From positions 1 through 23,114 of IMG/VR virus record IMGVR_UViG_3300011113_000465: DNA of 23,114 nucleotides, one strand, 5' to 3'. The DNA comes from a virus. The notes beneath the pieces were generated by a model, which was not told the DNA's origin, did no database searches, and was given only the letters and a program-made list of their open reading frames with translations. Position numbers and translations under genes: made by a program. This document shows positions 8,067 to 15,490 of this stretch, piece by piece (position 1 is the stretch's first letter; the number at the start of each line of letters is the position of its first letter).

Positions 8067-8437
8067 TTAAGCACCGTGATAGGAATTCGACAATCGTCCC
8101 ACCGATTAGTCAAAAAACTCACTGCTTTACAATCGGTCAAGGGCACAAAGGTATGTGGGGCACCAACAGGAATATAAATTGCTTGACCAGCACCCATGAT
8201 TATTTTTCTTACGTTGCCGTCATCTAATGGTTCCAAGTAGATGCCTTCGCCGTGTGTCAACAAGATGTACTCATCAAACTCTGTGTGATAATGATTACCA
8301 CGGGTTACACCAGCTTTGGTGTCAATATAGACAAATTCGACTATGGCATCAAAAGGAATGTAGCTGTAGATGGCACCACGGCTGTCCACAGCCTTGTCAC
8401 TGATGTTGGGATTTAGTATCTGTATTTTACCAGTCAT
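8063..8437 (-). CDS. Cupin sugar isomerase/epimerase-like protein (WxcM/FdtA type)
   Basis: This 124-residue protein has both cupin motifs intact: GNHYHTEFDEYILLTHGEG (motif 1, HxH, four residues, E, six residues, G) and GQAIYIPVGAPHTF (motif 2, with the third His). Small cupins of this size in sugar clusters include FdtA-like 3,4-ketoisomerases, WxcM-like domains and dTDP-keto-sugar epimerases. The neighbouring short aminotransferase would fit an FdtA/FdtB-like pair making a 3-amino sugar, but the classical dTDP-glucose genes rmlA and rmlB are not in the window. A general metal-binding cupin with another sugar substrate remains possible. It overlaps both neighbours by four bases. Confidence 0.75.
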   Translation of the reverse strand: MTGKIQILNPNISDKAVDSRGAIYSYIPFDAIVEFVYIDTKAGVTRGNHYHTEFDEYILLTHGEGIYLEPLDDGNVRKIIMGAGQAIYIPVGAPHTFVPLTDCKAVSFLTNRWDDCRIPITVLK

Positions 8438-9048
8438 TGAATATGGATTTCTTTAATGTCTTTGTTTATGGCATCAACAATGTTGTCAGCAACATATTCT
8501 GCTGTCAAACTGTGTTCTTGATCATACATACTATTTACTTCTTGAAGACTTTTGGTTCCTTCAAAGTTTCTGTGCCTGAATCCAGTTTTGGTTGGACCAA
8601 CATTGACTTCAAGAATTTGAATATGATTGGCCTCTTGGCGTATCAGATCTATTGCAGTTTTACTGGCCTGTTTGCTACTGACATACACACTGTGGAACGG
8701 TCTTGCATGTTCACGCATGAGGCTGGTGCTGATCCATACAAATTTTCCATTTTTACGACTGTTGGCAAAATGTTTGAGTAGAGCTAGATTACTAGCATAG
8801 TTTACCATGATTTGACTGATTTGATTGTGCCAAGAATTTTGCAAAAAACCTCTATATGTTCCTTGACTGTGTCCACTGCTATTCAACAACAAGTCAAAGT
8901 CTTTGAAATTGATATCAAACACACGCTCAGGAAAATTTAGATCTAGATCGCTACTAGTCAGGCCTTGCACCTGATATCCTTGCTGTGCCAATAGTTCCAC
9001 ACAGTGAGATCCTATTCCACCATTGGATCCAACCACTAGTGCTTTCAA
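8434..9048 (-). CDS. Short-chain dehydrogenase/reductase
   Basis: A 204-residue classical-type SDR with the cofactor motif GSNGGIG (residues 7-13), an NSSG in the place of NNAG (56-59), a Ser in WISTSL, and the catalytic Y122-VSS-K126. The start is TTG (9048-9046), overlapping the glycosyltransferase stop as TTGA; the Rossmann strand begins directly after it, so no later start is likely. It is slightly shorter than the usual 240-260 aa. It probably reduces or oxidises a keto sugar within this cassette, though SDR substrates cannot be read from sequence. Confidence 0.82.
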   Translation of the reverse strand: MKALVVGSNGGIGSHCVELLAQQGYQVQGLTSSDLDLNFPERVFDINFKDFDLLLNSSGHSQGTYRGFLQNSWHNQISQIMVNYASNLALLKHFANSRKNGKFVWISTSLMREHARPFHSVYVSSKQASKTAIDLIRQEANHIQILEVNVGPTKTGFRHRNFEGTKSLQEVNSMYDQEHSLTAEYVADNIVDAINKDIKEIHIQ

Positions 9049-10256
9049 ATTTTATCCAATTTTTTAACTGCATACTTGGCCTGACTTACATGATCTCTAT
9101 AGCGATTGCCAGCACGATTCCACTGTTCGCCCGAGCCTTCAAGTATGTCCACGATACGATCCACGGTGCCGTCGGTCCAGTCACTAATCAATCCTTGATT
9201 GTGATGTGCTTGGTCCAACAAGTTTTCTAACTTGTGGAAGGCATCATCAATGCTCCAAGGAACGTACAGACGATTAGGATCGTCAGCAAAGGTTTCAGGG
9301 AAACTGCGATAAGCAGGATATAACACGTTGCAACCAAGAGTATCGGCTTCTGATACTGTGTTAGATACCCAGTCTTGTAAAGCACAATTAAACAGCACAC
9401 GAGTATCGTTGACAAGAGCGTAGTAATCATTTTTCTTCAAGTTTTCGTAGATTTTGAGTCGGCCTTGATTTTCCAACTCTCTGGCCCGCAGGATATAACG
9501 CACATTGTTGCTACGCAATGGGCCACCTTGGAACACAGCAAACTCAATGTTGTCTCGATGATGACCTTGTGCCAGATACATTTCAATCAAGTCCATGTAA
9601 AAGTCTGGTTGTTTCTCTTGATCAAATCTTGCAGCAAAGCCCACACGCATGGTTCTATCTGCGAAAGGTTTGATATTAGACGCTCCGCCAATGCGTTCTA
9701 GCACTTCCTGTTTGCCAAACGCCAGGCCCGAGATGTTGTAGATGGGGGCAGTCCAACCTGCGATGCGCATGTGGGCAACCATTTCTTCGTTGGTGGCTAG
9801 GACACCTGTTACAAATTGGTTAACCATCTTTTCATATGTCGACATCCACTCCGCCATGCCCCAAACATGAACGAAATCATCAGGATCAATGGCTTGAGCA
9901 AGACAACGTACATAAATGCGAGGACGCTGAGACTCAGGCACTTGATCCAGAATATAAGGCAAGCTCTCGATACCGGGCTGAAACATGTCTTCAAAGTAGA
10001 TAATATCTTCATTGGTGACTTCTCCATTACGCATCATTTGCACCAGATTCATCATCTGGCTCATGCTAAAGTAACTACGACCATGTGCGTCTAACACTTG
10101 ACCCACGCTGATGCTTTGAGTGTTGTCAATGGTGGATCCAGGCACATAGACCACGTCAAGACCTCGACGATCAAATACTCTACGGTTCCATTCTGTAAGT
10201 TGTAGTGTGTATCGGGCTTCGTAACTCTCGAGACCCATGTAGAACAGTCGTCTCAT
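9045..10256 (-). CDS. Phage glycosyltransferase, GT-B type
   Basis: The start is set at ATG 10256-10254 (403 aa), because it overlaps the previous stop as ATGA and begins directly with MRRLFYMGLESYEARYTLQ; a 12-residue upstream extension is not supported. The protein has the shape of a two-domain GT-B enzyme: an N-terminal half ending near VLATNEEMVAHMRIAGW, then a linker and a C-terminal nucleotide-sugar domain with MRVGFAARFDQEKQPDFYMDL and a late VSEADTLGCNVLYPAYRSFPE, where the Glu-rich acceptor loop of GT4-like enzymes lies. Similar proteins occur in many T4-like environmental phages. It probably transfers the sugar made by the downstream genes; the acceptor (modified DNA base, virion protein or host glycan) is unknown. 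An earlier homologue of T4 DNA glucosyltransferases is not visible. Confidence 0.7.
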   Translation of the reverse strand: MRRLFYMGLESYEARYTLQLTEWNRRVFDRRGLDVVYVPGSTIDNTQSISVGQVLDAHGRSYFSMSQMMNLVQMMRNGEVTNEDIIYFEDMFQPGIESLPYILDQVPESQRPRIYVRCLAQAIDPDDFVHVWGMAEWMSTYEKMVNQFVTGVLATNEEMVAHMRIAGWTAPIYNISGLAFGKQEVLERIGGASNIKPFADRTMRVGFAARFDQEKQPDFYMDLIEMYLAQGHHRDNIEFAVFQGGPLRSNNVRYILRARELENQGRLKIYENLKKNDYYALVNDTRVLFNCALQDWVSNTVSEADTLGCNVLYPAYRSFPETFADDPNRLYVPWSIDDAFHKLENLLDQAHHNQGLISDWTDGTVDRIVDILEGSGEQWNRAGNRYRDHVSQAKYAVKKLDKI

Positions 10257-10474
10257 ATGTTGCGTCCCAGTCTGCGGGCATCTTCCACCCACATGTTCTT
10301 GGCATTTTTGCCTTGGCTAAATTTGTTGTACTGTTGCCAGGCATAGGCCTTGAAGTTGAATAGATCTTCCTCGCGGAATCTGTAGCCATAATCTGCACAG
10401 AATTCTCTAAAGCGATCTAGTTCATCCATGATCTGGATGGCTCTGGGATTGGGACGATACTCACGCTTGCCCAT
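10253..10474 (-). CDS. Small conserved-looking hypothetical protein (73 aa)
   Basis: A 73-residue basic, largely helical protein rich in aromatic and charged residues (for example YGYRFREEDLFNFKAYAWQ). The start ATG has an AGGA ribosome site seven bases upstream (AAAGGAAATAAC before ATG), and the stop overlaps the glycosyltransferase start as ATGA, so it is very likely translated. No domain is recognised. It sits between the QueD-like gene and the sugar cassette and may be an accessory to either. Confidence 0.7.
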   Translation of the reverse strand: MGKREYRPNPRAIQIMDELDRFREFCADYGYRFREEDLFNFKAYAWQQYNKFSQGKNAKNMWVEDARRLGRNI

Positions 10475-10485
10475 GTTATTTCCTT

Positions 10486-10935
10486 TTAAATTTTGATTGA
10501 TTGATAAGGGCGAGAAGTTTCATACTTGATAAGGCAACCGTTCTCGCCATCTTCGGCTACCTCAATCCATACAGCACGCTCAGGATAACGTGCAGCTATC
10601 TGTGTATATAGGTCATCTGCGATCATCTCGCAACTTTTCCAGTCTAGTGCTAGAACGGAACTTTGACCATTATACAACGACTCGAGCCATCGCTTGAACT
10701 GGATGAATTCAATGTCTCGGTCATTGTGCCACACATCGATCCACACCCGGAAATGAAAAATGTGCCTATGAGGACTAGCAAGAAACGATACATCATACTC
10801 TCCTGCTGTATTTAACCGGGGATCTGTGGCTGCCGCTGGGTAGCAATGGATTCCTTCCTTGCGGAACGTGACCCAGATCTTGCGTTCTGCGGCTTCTCGT
10901 ATACGTTCTATGGTTTCTCTTTCGCTTTGTATCAT
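10486..10935 (-). CDS. queD: QueD/6-pyruvoyl-tetrahydropterin synthase-like phage protein
   Basis: A 149-residue protein of a phage branch of the T-fold PTPS/QueD family. QueD turns dihydroneopterin triphosphate (the FolE product) into 6-carboxy-tetrahydropterin. Candidate zinc ligands are H30 in KEGIHCYPAAA and the cluster PHRHIFHF (H56, H58, H61). The C-terminal part has SCEMIADDLYTQ and WIEVAEDGENGCLIKYE, which align in pattern with the C-terminal acidic residue and active-site strand of QueD. The canonical C-x3-HGH signature is replaced, so a diverged or different reaction is possible. It overlaps the 75-aa gene by ATGA. With FolE and the TGT-like gene it supports a 7-deazaguanine pathway. 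Confidence 0.65.
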   Translation of the reverse strand: MIQSERETIERIREAAERKIWVTFRKEGIHCYPAAATDPRLNTAGEYDVSFLASPHRHIFHFRVWIDVWHNDRDIEFIQFKRWLESLYNGQSSVLALDWKSCEMIADDLYTQIAARYPERAVWIEVAEDGENGCLIKYETSRPYQSIKI

Positions 10936-11159
10936 AGTGCGTTCCTCATTTCACGGATCCACTCATCCACACGAGTCTCAGCTTCCTTCTGGCTTATGGC
11001 CGGTACCGTGATACGGTATGGAGTGCCTGGTCGGTGACGGATGTCATAGCGTATGACACCATCCAGGATCATGTCGTTTTCATCTCGCAACACTGTAAAC
11101 TCTTGCAAGTTCATGGCACGATAAATCAGTTGTTCTGCTTGTTGTTTTACATCATTCAT
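10932..11159 (-). CDS. Small hypothetical protein (75 aa)
   Basis: A 75-residue acidic/basic mixed protein with an N-terminal helix, a predicted strand pair (FTVLRDENDMILDGVIRYDI) and a C-terminal helix (EAETRVDEWIREMRNAL). It overlaps both neighbours by four bases (ATGA at each end), so it is embedded in the coupled operon between the 171-aa gene and the QueD-like gene. I do not recognise the family. Context suggests a helper in base modification, but nothing in the sequence proves it. Confidence 0.68.
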   Translation of the reverse strand: MNDVKQQAEQLIYRAMNLQEFTVLRDENDMILDGVIRYDIRHRPGTPYRITVPAISQKEAETRVDEWIREMRNAL

Positions 11160-11671
11160 TTGAGCACCTCATCTTGGGTATATTTAGACCAGTCGGTGAA
11201 CACCGACCTCCTTTGTAAAGCATGTAGGCTGTGACACCACACTCCGGGGTTAGTGGCTTGAAAGTCTCGATCATCCAGTTTGAGTATGGCATTGTAACCA
11301 AACTGTCTGATGTAAGGTAGCTTAACACTGATCATGGGTATAAAGCGATGCAGTTCGACTAGACTGCTTTCCAGCAAACCCTCGGCACAGCTCACATCCA
11401 GATCCAAGGTGCACCAAAATCCTGCATCAAGACAGTCAGTGATCATGGTCTCCCATGGTTGCCAACCATTGCCGTCGTCGACCTCTAGTTTAGGAAAGCT
11501 TTGATTGGCACCACAGTATATGTGTGTACAGGCATGTCGCCGTGCTTCTGCGATGATGTCTGTTGAATCCTGAACACCTATCACAAACAGGGTTCGTTGT
11601 CCAAATGCTGGTGAGTGTTCTACTTCAGTTCCTACAAACATGCTGACTGCTTCGTGGCCATCTCGATTCAT
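11156..11671 (-). CDS. Conserved T4-like phage protein of unknown function (171 aa)
   Basis: The start is placed at ATG 11671-11669, which overlaps the dfrB-like stop as ATGA; two earlier in-frame ATGs would overlap more. The 171-residue protein has conserved-looking segments [47 protein letters not shown] and [12 protein letters not shown]. It resembles from memory an unnamed family seen in marine and freshwater T4-like phages near folE and queD-like genes; I cannot confirm this by search. There are five cysteines but no CxxxCxxC, so it is not a radical-SAM QueE. Paired EVEH, D-L-D and H motifs could bind a metal. Its position between DfrB/TGT-like and QueD-like genes makes it a candidate missing step in the deazaguanine route. 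Confidence 0.72.
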   Translation of the reverse strand: MNRDGHEAVSMFVGTEVEHSPAFGQRTLFVIGVQDSTDIIAEARRHACTHIYCGANQSFPKLEVDDGNGWQPWETMITDCLDAGFWCTLDLDVSCAEGLLESSLVELHRFIPMISVKLPYIRQFGYNAILKLDDRDFQATNPGVWCHSLHALQRRSVFTDWSKYTQDEVLK

Positions 11672-11853
11672 TTGCATGGCGTCCACAGTTCCAGGGCCTT
11701 GGCTGGATAGATTTGAACTGACCCTTTCTCAGTCCAGCTTTCTACTGCGTAGCCTTCTGGTGTGAGTTCAGTGCTGTAAGTGCCTACAACAGTTCCATGC
11801 CATTGGCTGCCGGAGACTTTTTTAACAATATCGCCAAGTTTGAATTTGTTCAT
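11668..11853 (-). CDS. dfrB: R67-type (DfrB) dihydrofolate reductase homologue
   Basis: A 61-residue SH3-like protein that matches the plasmid-borne type II dihydrofolate reductases (R67, DfrB) along nearly its whole core: [14 protein letters not shown], then [10 protein letters not shown], then GSVQIYP and ALE. In R67 the active-site residues are K32, V66, Q67, I68 and Y69; the equivalents here are K12, V46, Q47, I48 and Y49, all kept. The disordered N-terminal 20 residues of R67 are absent, which R67 tolerates. R67 works as a tetramer with one central pore and reduces dihydrofolate to tetrahydrofolate with NADPH, and is naturally insensitive to trimethoprim. The ATG overlaps the TGT-like stop as TAATG. 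It may reduce folate made during infection or a pterin of the local pathway. Confidence 0.88.
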   Translation of the reverse strand: MNKFKLGDIVKKVSGSQWHGTVVGTYSTELTPEGYAVESWTEKGSVQIYPAKALELWTPCK

Positions 11854-13427
11854 TATCGTGCTTGTTCATGTTCGAGTTGATCTAATCGGGCCTGTTGGTC
11901 CGGGCTAAAGTCTTGTTCTAATTGTACACTATCTTCATCTGCTTCGTCAACAGTTTCGAACAAGGCATTGAACTGGCTGTGGGCATTCTTGGCCTTTTTG
12001 CCTTTGAATCCACGTGTACCCACAATGTCCATCCAATAACGGTCATAGTGTTCGATGATGGCTTCTGCTTCGGCTCGGTCTGGCGTGGCAAATATGGCAT
12101 CCACAATGTCTTTGAATCGAGCATGGTCGCCATTTTGATTCCACATCATGGCCGGCCATGAACCCGAATCATATTCGAGATTGGCACGTTGTACTGCTTC
12201 GATGTGCATCCACACATTGTGCCCCATTAACAGAGCATAGCTGAAACTGTCCCACGACGTCTTGCCTTCCTTGCCGATCTTGTTGAGATCACCTGGTTTG
12301 TAGATACAGATGTCCTTCATCTGTAGTTGCTGGCTGATTGGACTTTCATCAAAGTGATTGATCAAGCCGTCGGCAATCACAGCAGGACCAAACTGGCGTG
12401 TGTCTGTGGCATACTTCTTGTCATCTACAATAGGGCTCATACGATAACACCACTTTTCGTTGTGTGGCAAATCAATGTGATGATATACCTGTCCGTTGGC
12501 CGTGGCCAAGAACGGTGACGCACAGTCAAAGCTGATGGTGAAACTTGGATTCACGTACTTGCGAACAGCACGTTGGATATCAGTTAATAATACTGCCCAC
12601 TCTAGTTTACTTGTGCCCAAGAAGTGCATCCAATCATGTACGCCTTCTTGTAACAAGCCGTCATGTCTTAGTGCTACAAGTCGTTTAAGCACCAAGTGTA
12701 CGTCACACATGTTTTGCCCACCCATACTCCAACCATCAAAGTGTGTGTCTGGATATATCTTGGGATCGCAATAGTGCTTCATGATGTCATACCAACGGTC
12801 TGCGTCGGCATGATTGGCACCCTGCAATACATTCAAAAACTTGGCACCACCATTCTTCACACCCTTGCGATGTTTCATAAAGTAGTCATTGTTGAACTTG
12901 GTGGCATCTACAGCTTCTTCAAGTGTGGTGATCTGGCAAGCCGCTGATGCTTTTTTGTCGTGTATAACCCAGGTTGGAATATCCAGGATCATGCCATAGT
13001 CGGCAATACTATCCAACCATTTAAGAACCATTTCACGTTTCTTCTGTGCCTTGGGGCAACCCGAGTTGGCCTTCCAATCACCTTCCCACAGGCCCTTGGC
13101 GATCTGGAATCCACCCGAATCACCCAATATCAGTGTGCCGGGCTCACGGTTACGCACCATGTCTTCCGACCAGTCTTGCTTGTTCAAATCCAGGTTGGCA
13201 TGGCCGCCTGAGTAAAGTGACCATTTGTAAGGGAAAAGACCTTTCTGGCTATTGAGCCAGTTCATCTGTTCCATGTCCTGTATGCCTGCGGGCATCCTAG
13301 CCGGGTCCACATAAGGACCTGCCACAGGATCTCTTTGCTTGCCTACGAATGTGGCATAGAATCCACTTATGGCCGGCAGGAATACAGCATAGTCATTCTG
13401 CTTGGCAGTTAGATTATCTTGTGTCAT
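11853..13427 (-). CDS. dpdA: tRNA-guanine-transglycosylase superfamily protein, DpdA-like
   Basis: The start is set at ATG 13427-13425 (524 aa) because it forms an ATGA overlap with the membrane-protein stop. TGT-family motifs appear in order: [14 protein letters not shown] (D103, equivalent to the general-base Asp in TDSGGFQ), [15 protein letters not shown] (equivalent to the VQGG region), GWSMGG (232-237, equivalent to GGLAVGE), [13 protein letters not shown], and [15 protein letters not shown], where D301 aligns with the nucleophile Asp of FDCVxPTR. The C-terminal CxCxxC zinc site of bacterial TGT is not seen. DpdA is the phage and genomic-island branch that exchanges guanine in DNA for 7-deazaguanine. 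FolE and a QueD-like gene nearby favour this over a tRNA role, but the DNA substrate is inference. Confidence 0.78.
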   Translation of the reverse strand: MTQDNLTAKQNDYAVFLPAISGFYATFVGKQRDPVAGPYVDPARMPAGIQDMEQMNWLNSQKGLFPYKWSLYSGGHANLDLNKQDWSEDMVRNREPGTLILGDSGGFQIAKGLWEGDWKANSGCPKAQKKREMVLKWLDSIADYGMILDIPTWVIHDKKASAACQITTLEEAVDATKFNNDYFMKHRKGVKNGGAKFLNVLQGANHADADRWYDIMKHYCDPKIYPDTHFDGWSMGGQNMCDVHLVLKRLVALRHDGLLQEGVHDWMHFLGTSKLEWAVLLTDIQRAVRKYVNPSFTISFDCASPFLATANGQVYHHIDLPHNEKWCYRMSPIVDDKKYATDTRQFGPAVIADGLINHFDESPISQQLQMKDICIYKPGDLNKIGKEGKTSWDSFSYALLMGHNVWMHIEAVQRANLEYDSGSWPAMMWNQNGDHARFKDIVDAIFATPDRAEAEAIIEHYDRYWMDIVGTRGFKGKKAKNAHSQFNALFETVDEADEDSVQLEQDFSPDQQARLDQLEHEQAR

Positions 13428-13777
13428 TTTGTCAAATGTTGTGCTAACACCATGCAACTGATCCATACCCAGATAGTATTAAATCCTACCAAGGTTGGCA
13501 GTAGTTTTTTATTGCTGGCCCATATTAGCGTAAGACTAGTGCCAAGGGTCAAAAAAAACAACCACCATATTGAAATACCAAATATCAAGCCAGGAACGAT
13601 GATGATCGCTTTGGCTACCCAGCTGAAAAATTCTACAGTATTGTAGTCAGTCCAGTATTCTTTTGTAAACCACATGCTATAACATTCTTTGATTTTGTCC
13701 CATCGAGAATGTGAATACACTATTACAATAAGAAAAACAAAAGCAATATTCGCTGACGCAATTTGTGTGAATGTCAT
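13424..13777 (-). CDS. Small integral membrane protein (117 aa)
   Basis: A 117-residue protein with three or four membrane segments: residues 6-22 (IASANIAFVFLIVIVYS starts at 6), a long hydrophobic region from about 49 to 87 rich in I, L, F and W, and a final segment near 94-112. The loop in between contains SRWDKIKECYSMWF. Its ATG overlaps the clamp stop (TAATG), and its stop overlaps the start chosen for the TGT-like gene as ATGA. No family is recognised. It stands between a core replication gene and the base-modification block; an inner-membrane role during infection is possible. Confidence 0.65.
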   Translation of the reverse strand: MTFTQIASANIAFVFLIVIVYSHSRWDKIKECYSMWFTKEYWTDYNTVEFFSWVAKAIIIVPGLIFGISIWWLFFLTLGTSLTLIWASNKKLLPTLVGFNTIWVWISCMVLAQHLTK

Positions 13778-14499
13778 TATTTGCTTTGGGCAGGAAGTAT
13801 GTAGTTGTACACAGCCAGACCCGAATCCACGGTAATCTGTGCTGCACCGTCATCACTGATGCGGAATGTCTTGTCACCAGTCAAATCAAGAATACCAATC
13901 ACGGTCTTGATGGGCCATGACCATGCACGCTTGAGTGTACCAGTGACACCGGGATGGAACACAAAGTTGCCGGCATGTGTGCTGTGGTCACCAAAGAAAA
14001 ACTTCAAATCACCGTTTTCTGTCTTGGCTTGGAAGTTGACTTCTTCGGCATTGGCCTGTGCCTGCATCTTGAGTCGCTGTATTGCAGCCACAGTGGGCAC
14101 AAATTCGATGTGCCAGTTTACACCTTTGAATTTCACAGTCTTGAGCTTTTCATTCACAATCTCTGATGCCATGAATCTGTAGTTGTTTTTGAAGTCGCCA
14201 GTGGCGTTGACAAAGTTGATGCCGTCGGGTGCACCAGTGTCTTTGCGAGTTAAACTTAACTGAGCATTTTCCTTGTACTCTTGCAGATTTAATAGGATCT
14301 TCAATTTGCTCAAGTTTGGCATGCCAAACGTGCCAATGAAGTCTGCGTGTGGTTGTGCAAAAGCACCTTCTACTACCACGCTACGATCTTCGGCCAAGCC
14401 GTTGATCACAGTGCTTTTATCGTCGCCGGTGATCTTTACCAGGTCAATGACCCCTAGATCATGTGTGTGTTCTACTAAGTCTAATAAATGGTCTCTCAT
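13777..14499 (-). CDS. 45: Sliding clamp, T4 gp45-like
   Basis: A 240-residue protein matching T4-type gp45 (228 aa). gp45 forms a trimeric ring on DNA, holds the polymerase, and activates late transcription together with gp33 and gp55. Family features include the N-terminal LVKITGDDKSTVINGLAEDRS region, the strand FIGTFGMPNLSKLKILLNL, and the C-terminal DLTGDKTFRISDDGAAQITV followed by LAVYNYILP. The ATG has a strong AAGGAG site, and a promoter (14521-14549) sits just upstream. The 3' end overlaps the membrane-protein gene. Clamp-loader genes 44 and 62, which usually adjoin 45 in T4, are not seen in this window, so the replication genes are in a different order. Confidence 0.85.
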   Translation of the reverse strand: MRDHLLDLVEHTHDLGVIDLVKITGDDKSTVINGLAEDRSVVVEGAFAQPHADFIGTFGMPNLSKLKILLNLQEYKENAQLSLTRKDTGAPDGINFVNATGDFKNNYRFMASEIVNEKLKTVKFKGVNWHIEFVPTVAAIQRLKMQAQANAEEVNFQAKTENGDLKFFFGDHSTHAGNFVFHPGVTGTLKRAWSWPIKTVIGILDLTGDKTFRISDDGAAQITVDSGLAVYNYILPAQSK

Positions 14500-14520
14500 T
14501 GATATTTCTCCTTGTGTTTG

Positions 14521-14549
14521 ATTATACGGGATTTATTTAGATTCTGCAA
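14521..14549 (-). promoter_or_regulatory. Sigma70-type promoter for the sliding clamp gene
   Basis: On the minus strand TTGCAG (14549-14544) is followed after 17 bases by a perfect TATAAT (14526-14521). The -10 box is 21 bases before the clamp ATG, and the leader carries AAGGAG. The -35 box lies in the last codons of the upstream gene. The -35 match is weak (TTG only plus composition), but the -10 box, spacing and leader match the dsbA promoter. Confidence 0.6.
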
Positions 14550-15489
14550 TGGGTTTGGATATTATTTTTGCCAAGGCCTGGCCGCCTCGCAATGAAGTAA
14601 ATTCCCCTGGTTTTTTCAATTCCAGCCAGGTACTGGGACCGCCGTCACTCCATTTGAACACTACTTCAAACCCCAAAGTTTGTGCCAACTGCATGATAAG
14701 ACGGCCCGGGGTATAACAACAATATTTTTGTTCAACCAGCATCACTGCCTTGTCATTGTCACAGTCATTAAAAGTCATCAACAATACTCCACCAGGTTTG
14801 AGCTTGGTCAAAAGTTCAGACAACCATTTTTTTATGACTTCGAACGGTCTGAAATTGAAATAGTTGTAGGCCAGTATTACACCAAATTGTGAGTCAGGCA
14901 ATCTATGTAAAATATGATTATCATCGCGCTCATCGACTACATAGACCCTTAATCGTTGCTGATATACTTCGTTATACTGTTGCACAGCCGGAGCCAATAG
15001 TTCATGACGGAGATCTACTAGATATAGAGGATCGCATGCGACCATGTCGTTGATATAAGTTTCTACTCCAGGTCTTAAAATCATTGCAGGATATTTCCAA
15101 CTATTGTAACGACTCATACGGGCAGTTAAGTATTCTACGGTTGACTCACTCAGTTGAGGATGTCGGTTGATTAGGTCCTCTACAGTTTCATTTCCAAATT
15201 CATTTTCATACAAGGTATAACTGTCTAAGAAATAAGGATGCTCTAGCTTGTTGATCAATTGATCAACATCCTGTTTCAATGTGTCTATAAGGATTTCAAA
15301 ATCATGAATAGACTGTTGTATATGCTGATTTTGATTTTTGAGTTTCTCGGTATAATTATCTTTTCCCATAGGATGAATGCCGGACAGATACATCACTTTG
15401 TTTACTTGGTCTCCTACATTTTTTTTCATAGGTTGGAGATCTAATTTTTGTAGTTCATTGAGATAATTGACTAAGGTACTCAGTTTCAT
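14533..15489 (-). CDS. SAM-dependent methyltransferase-like protein
   Basis: The start is set at ATG 15489-15487 (318 aa), one base after the polymerase stop, with a GAG ribosome site seven bases upstream; an ATG four codons earlier lies inside the polymerase gene and is less likely. The N-terminal 140 residues are helical, with a coiled-coil-like stretch (KLKNQNQHIQQSIHDFEIL). The second half looks like a Rossmann methyltransferase: LYLVDLRHELL in the motif I/II region, LRVYVVDERDD, FGVILAYNYFNF, and LKPGGVLLMTFNDCD as the typical motif after strand 5. The glycine-rich motif I is not classical, so cofactor binding is uncertain. Placement between gp43 and gp45 is unusual; substrate unknown. 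Confidence 0.6.
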   Translation of the reverse strand: MKLSTLVNYLNELQKLDLQPMKKNVGDQVNKVMYLSGIHPMGKDNYTEKLKNQNQHIQQSIHDFEILIDTLKQDVDQLINKLEHPYFLDSYTLYENEFGNETVEDLINRHPQLSESTVEYLTARMSRYNSWKYPAMILRPGVETYINDMVACDPLYLVDLRHELLAPAVQQYNEVYQQRLRVYVVDERDDNHILHRLPDSQFGVILAYNYFNFRPFEVIKKWLSELLTKLKPGGVLLMTFNDCDNDKAVMLVEQKYCCYTPGRLIMQLAQTLGFEVVFKWSDGGPSTWLELKKPGEFTSLRGGQALAKIISKPIAESK

Positions 15490-15490
15490 A

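Noticed and set aside
11156-11671. 171-aa protein considered as the radical-SAM enzyme QueE
   Set aside because: There is no CxxxCxxC cluster and no glycine-rich SAM motif.
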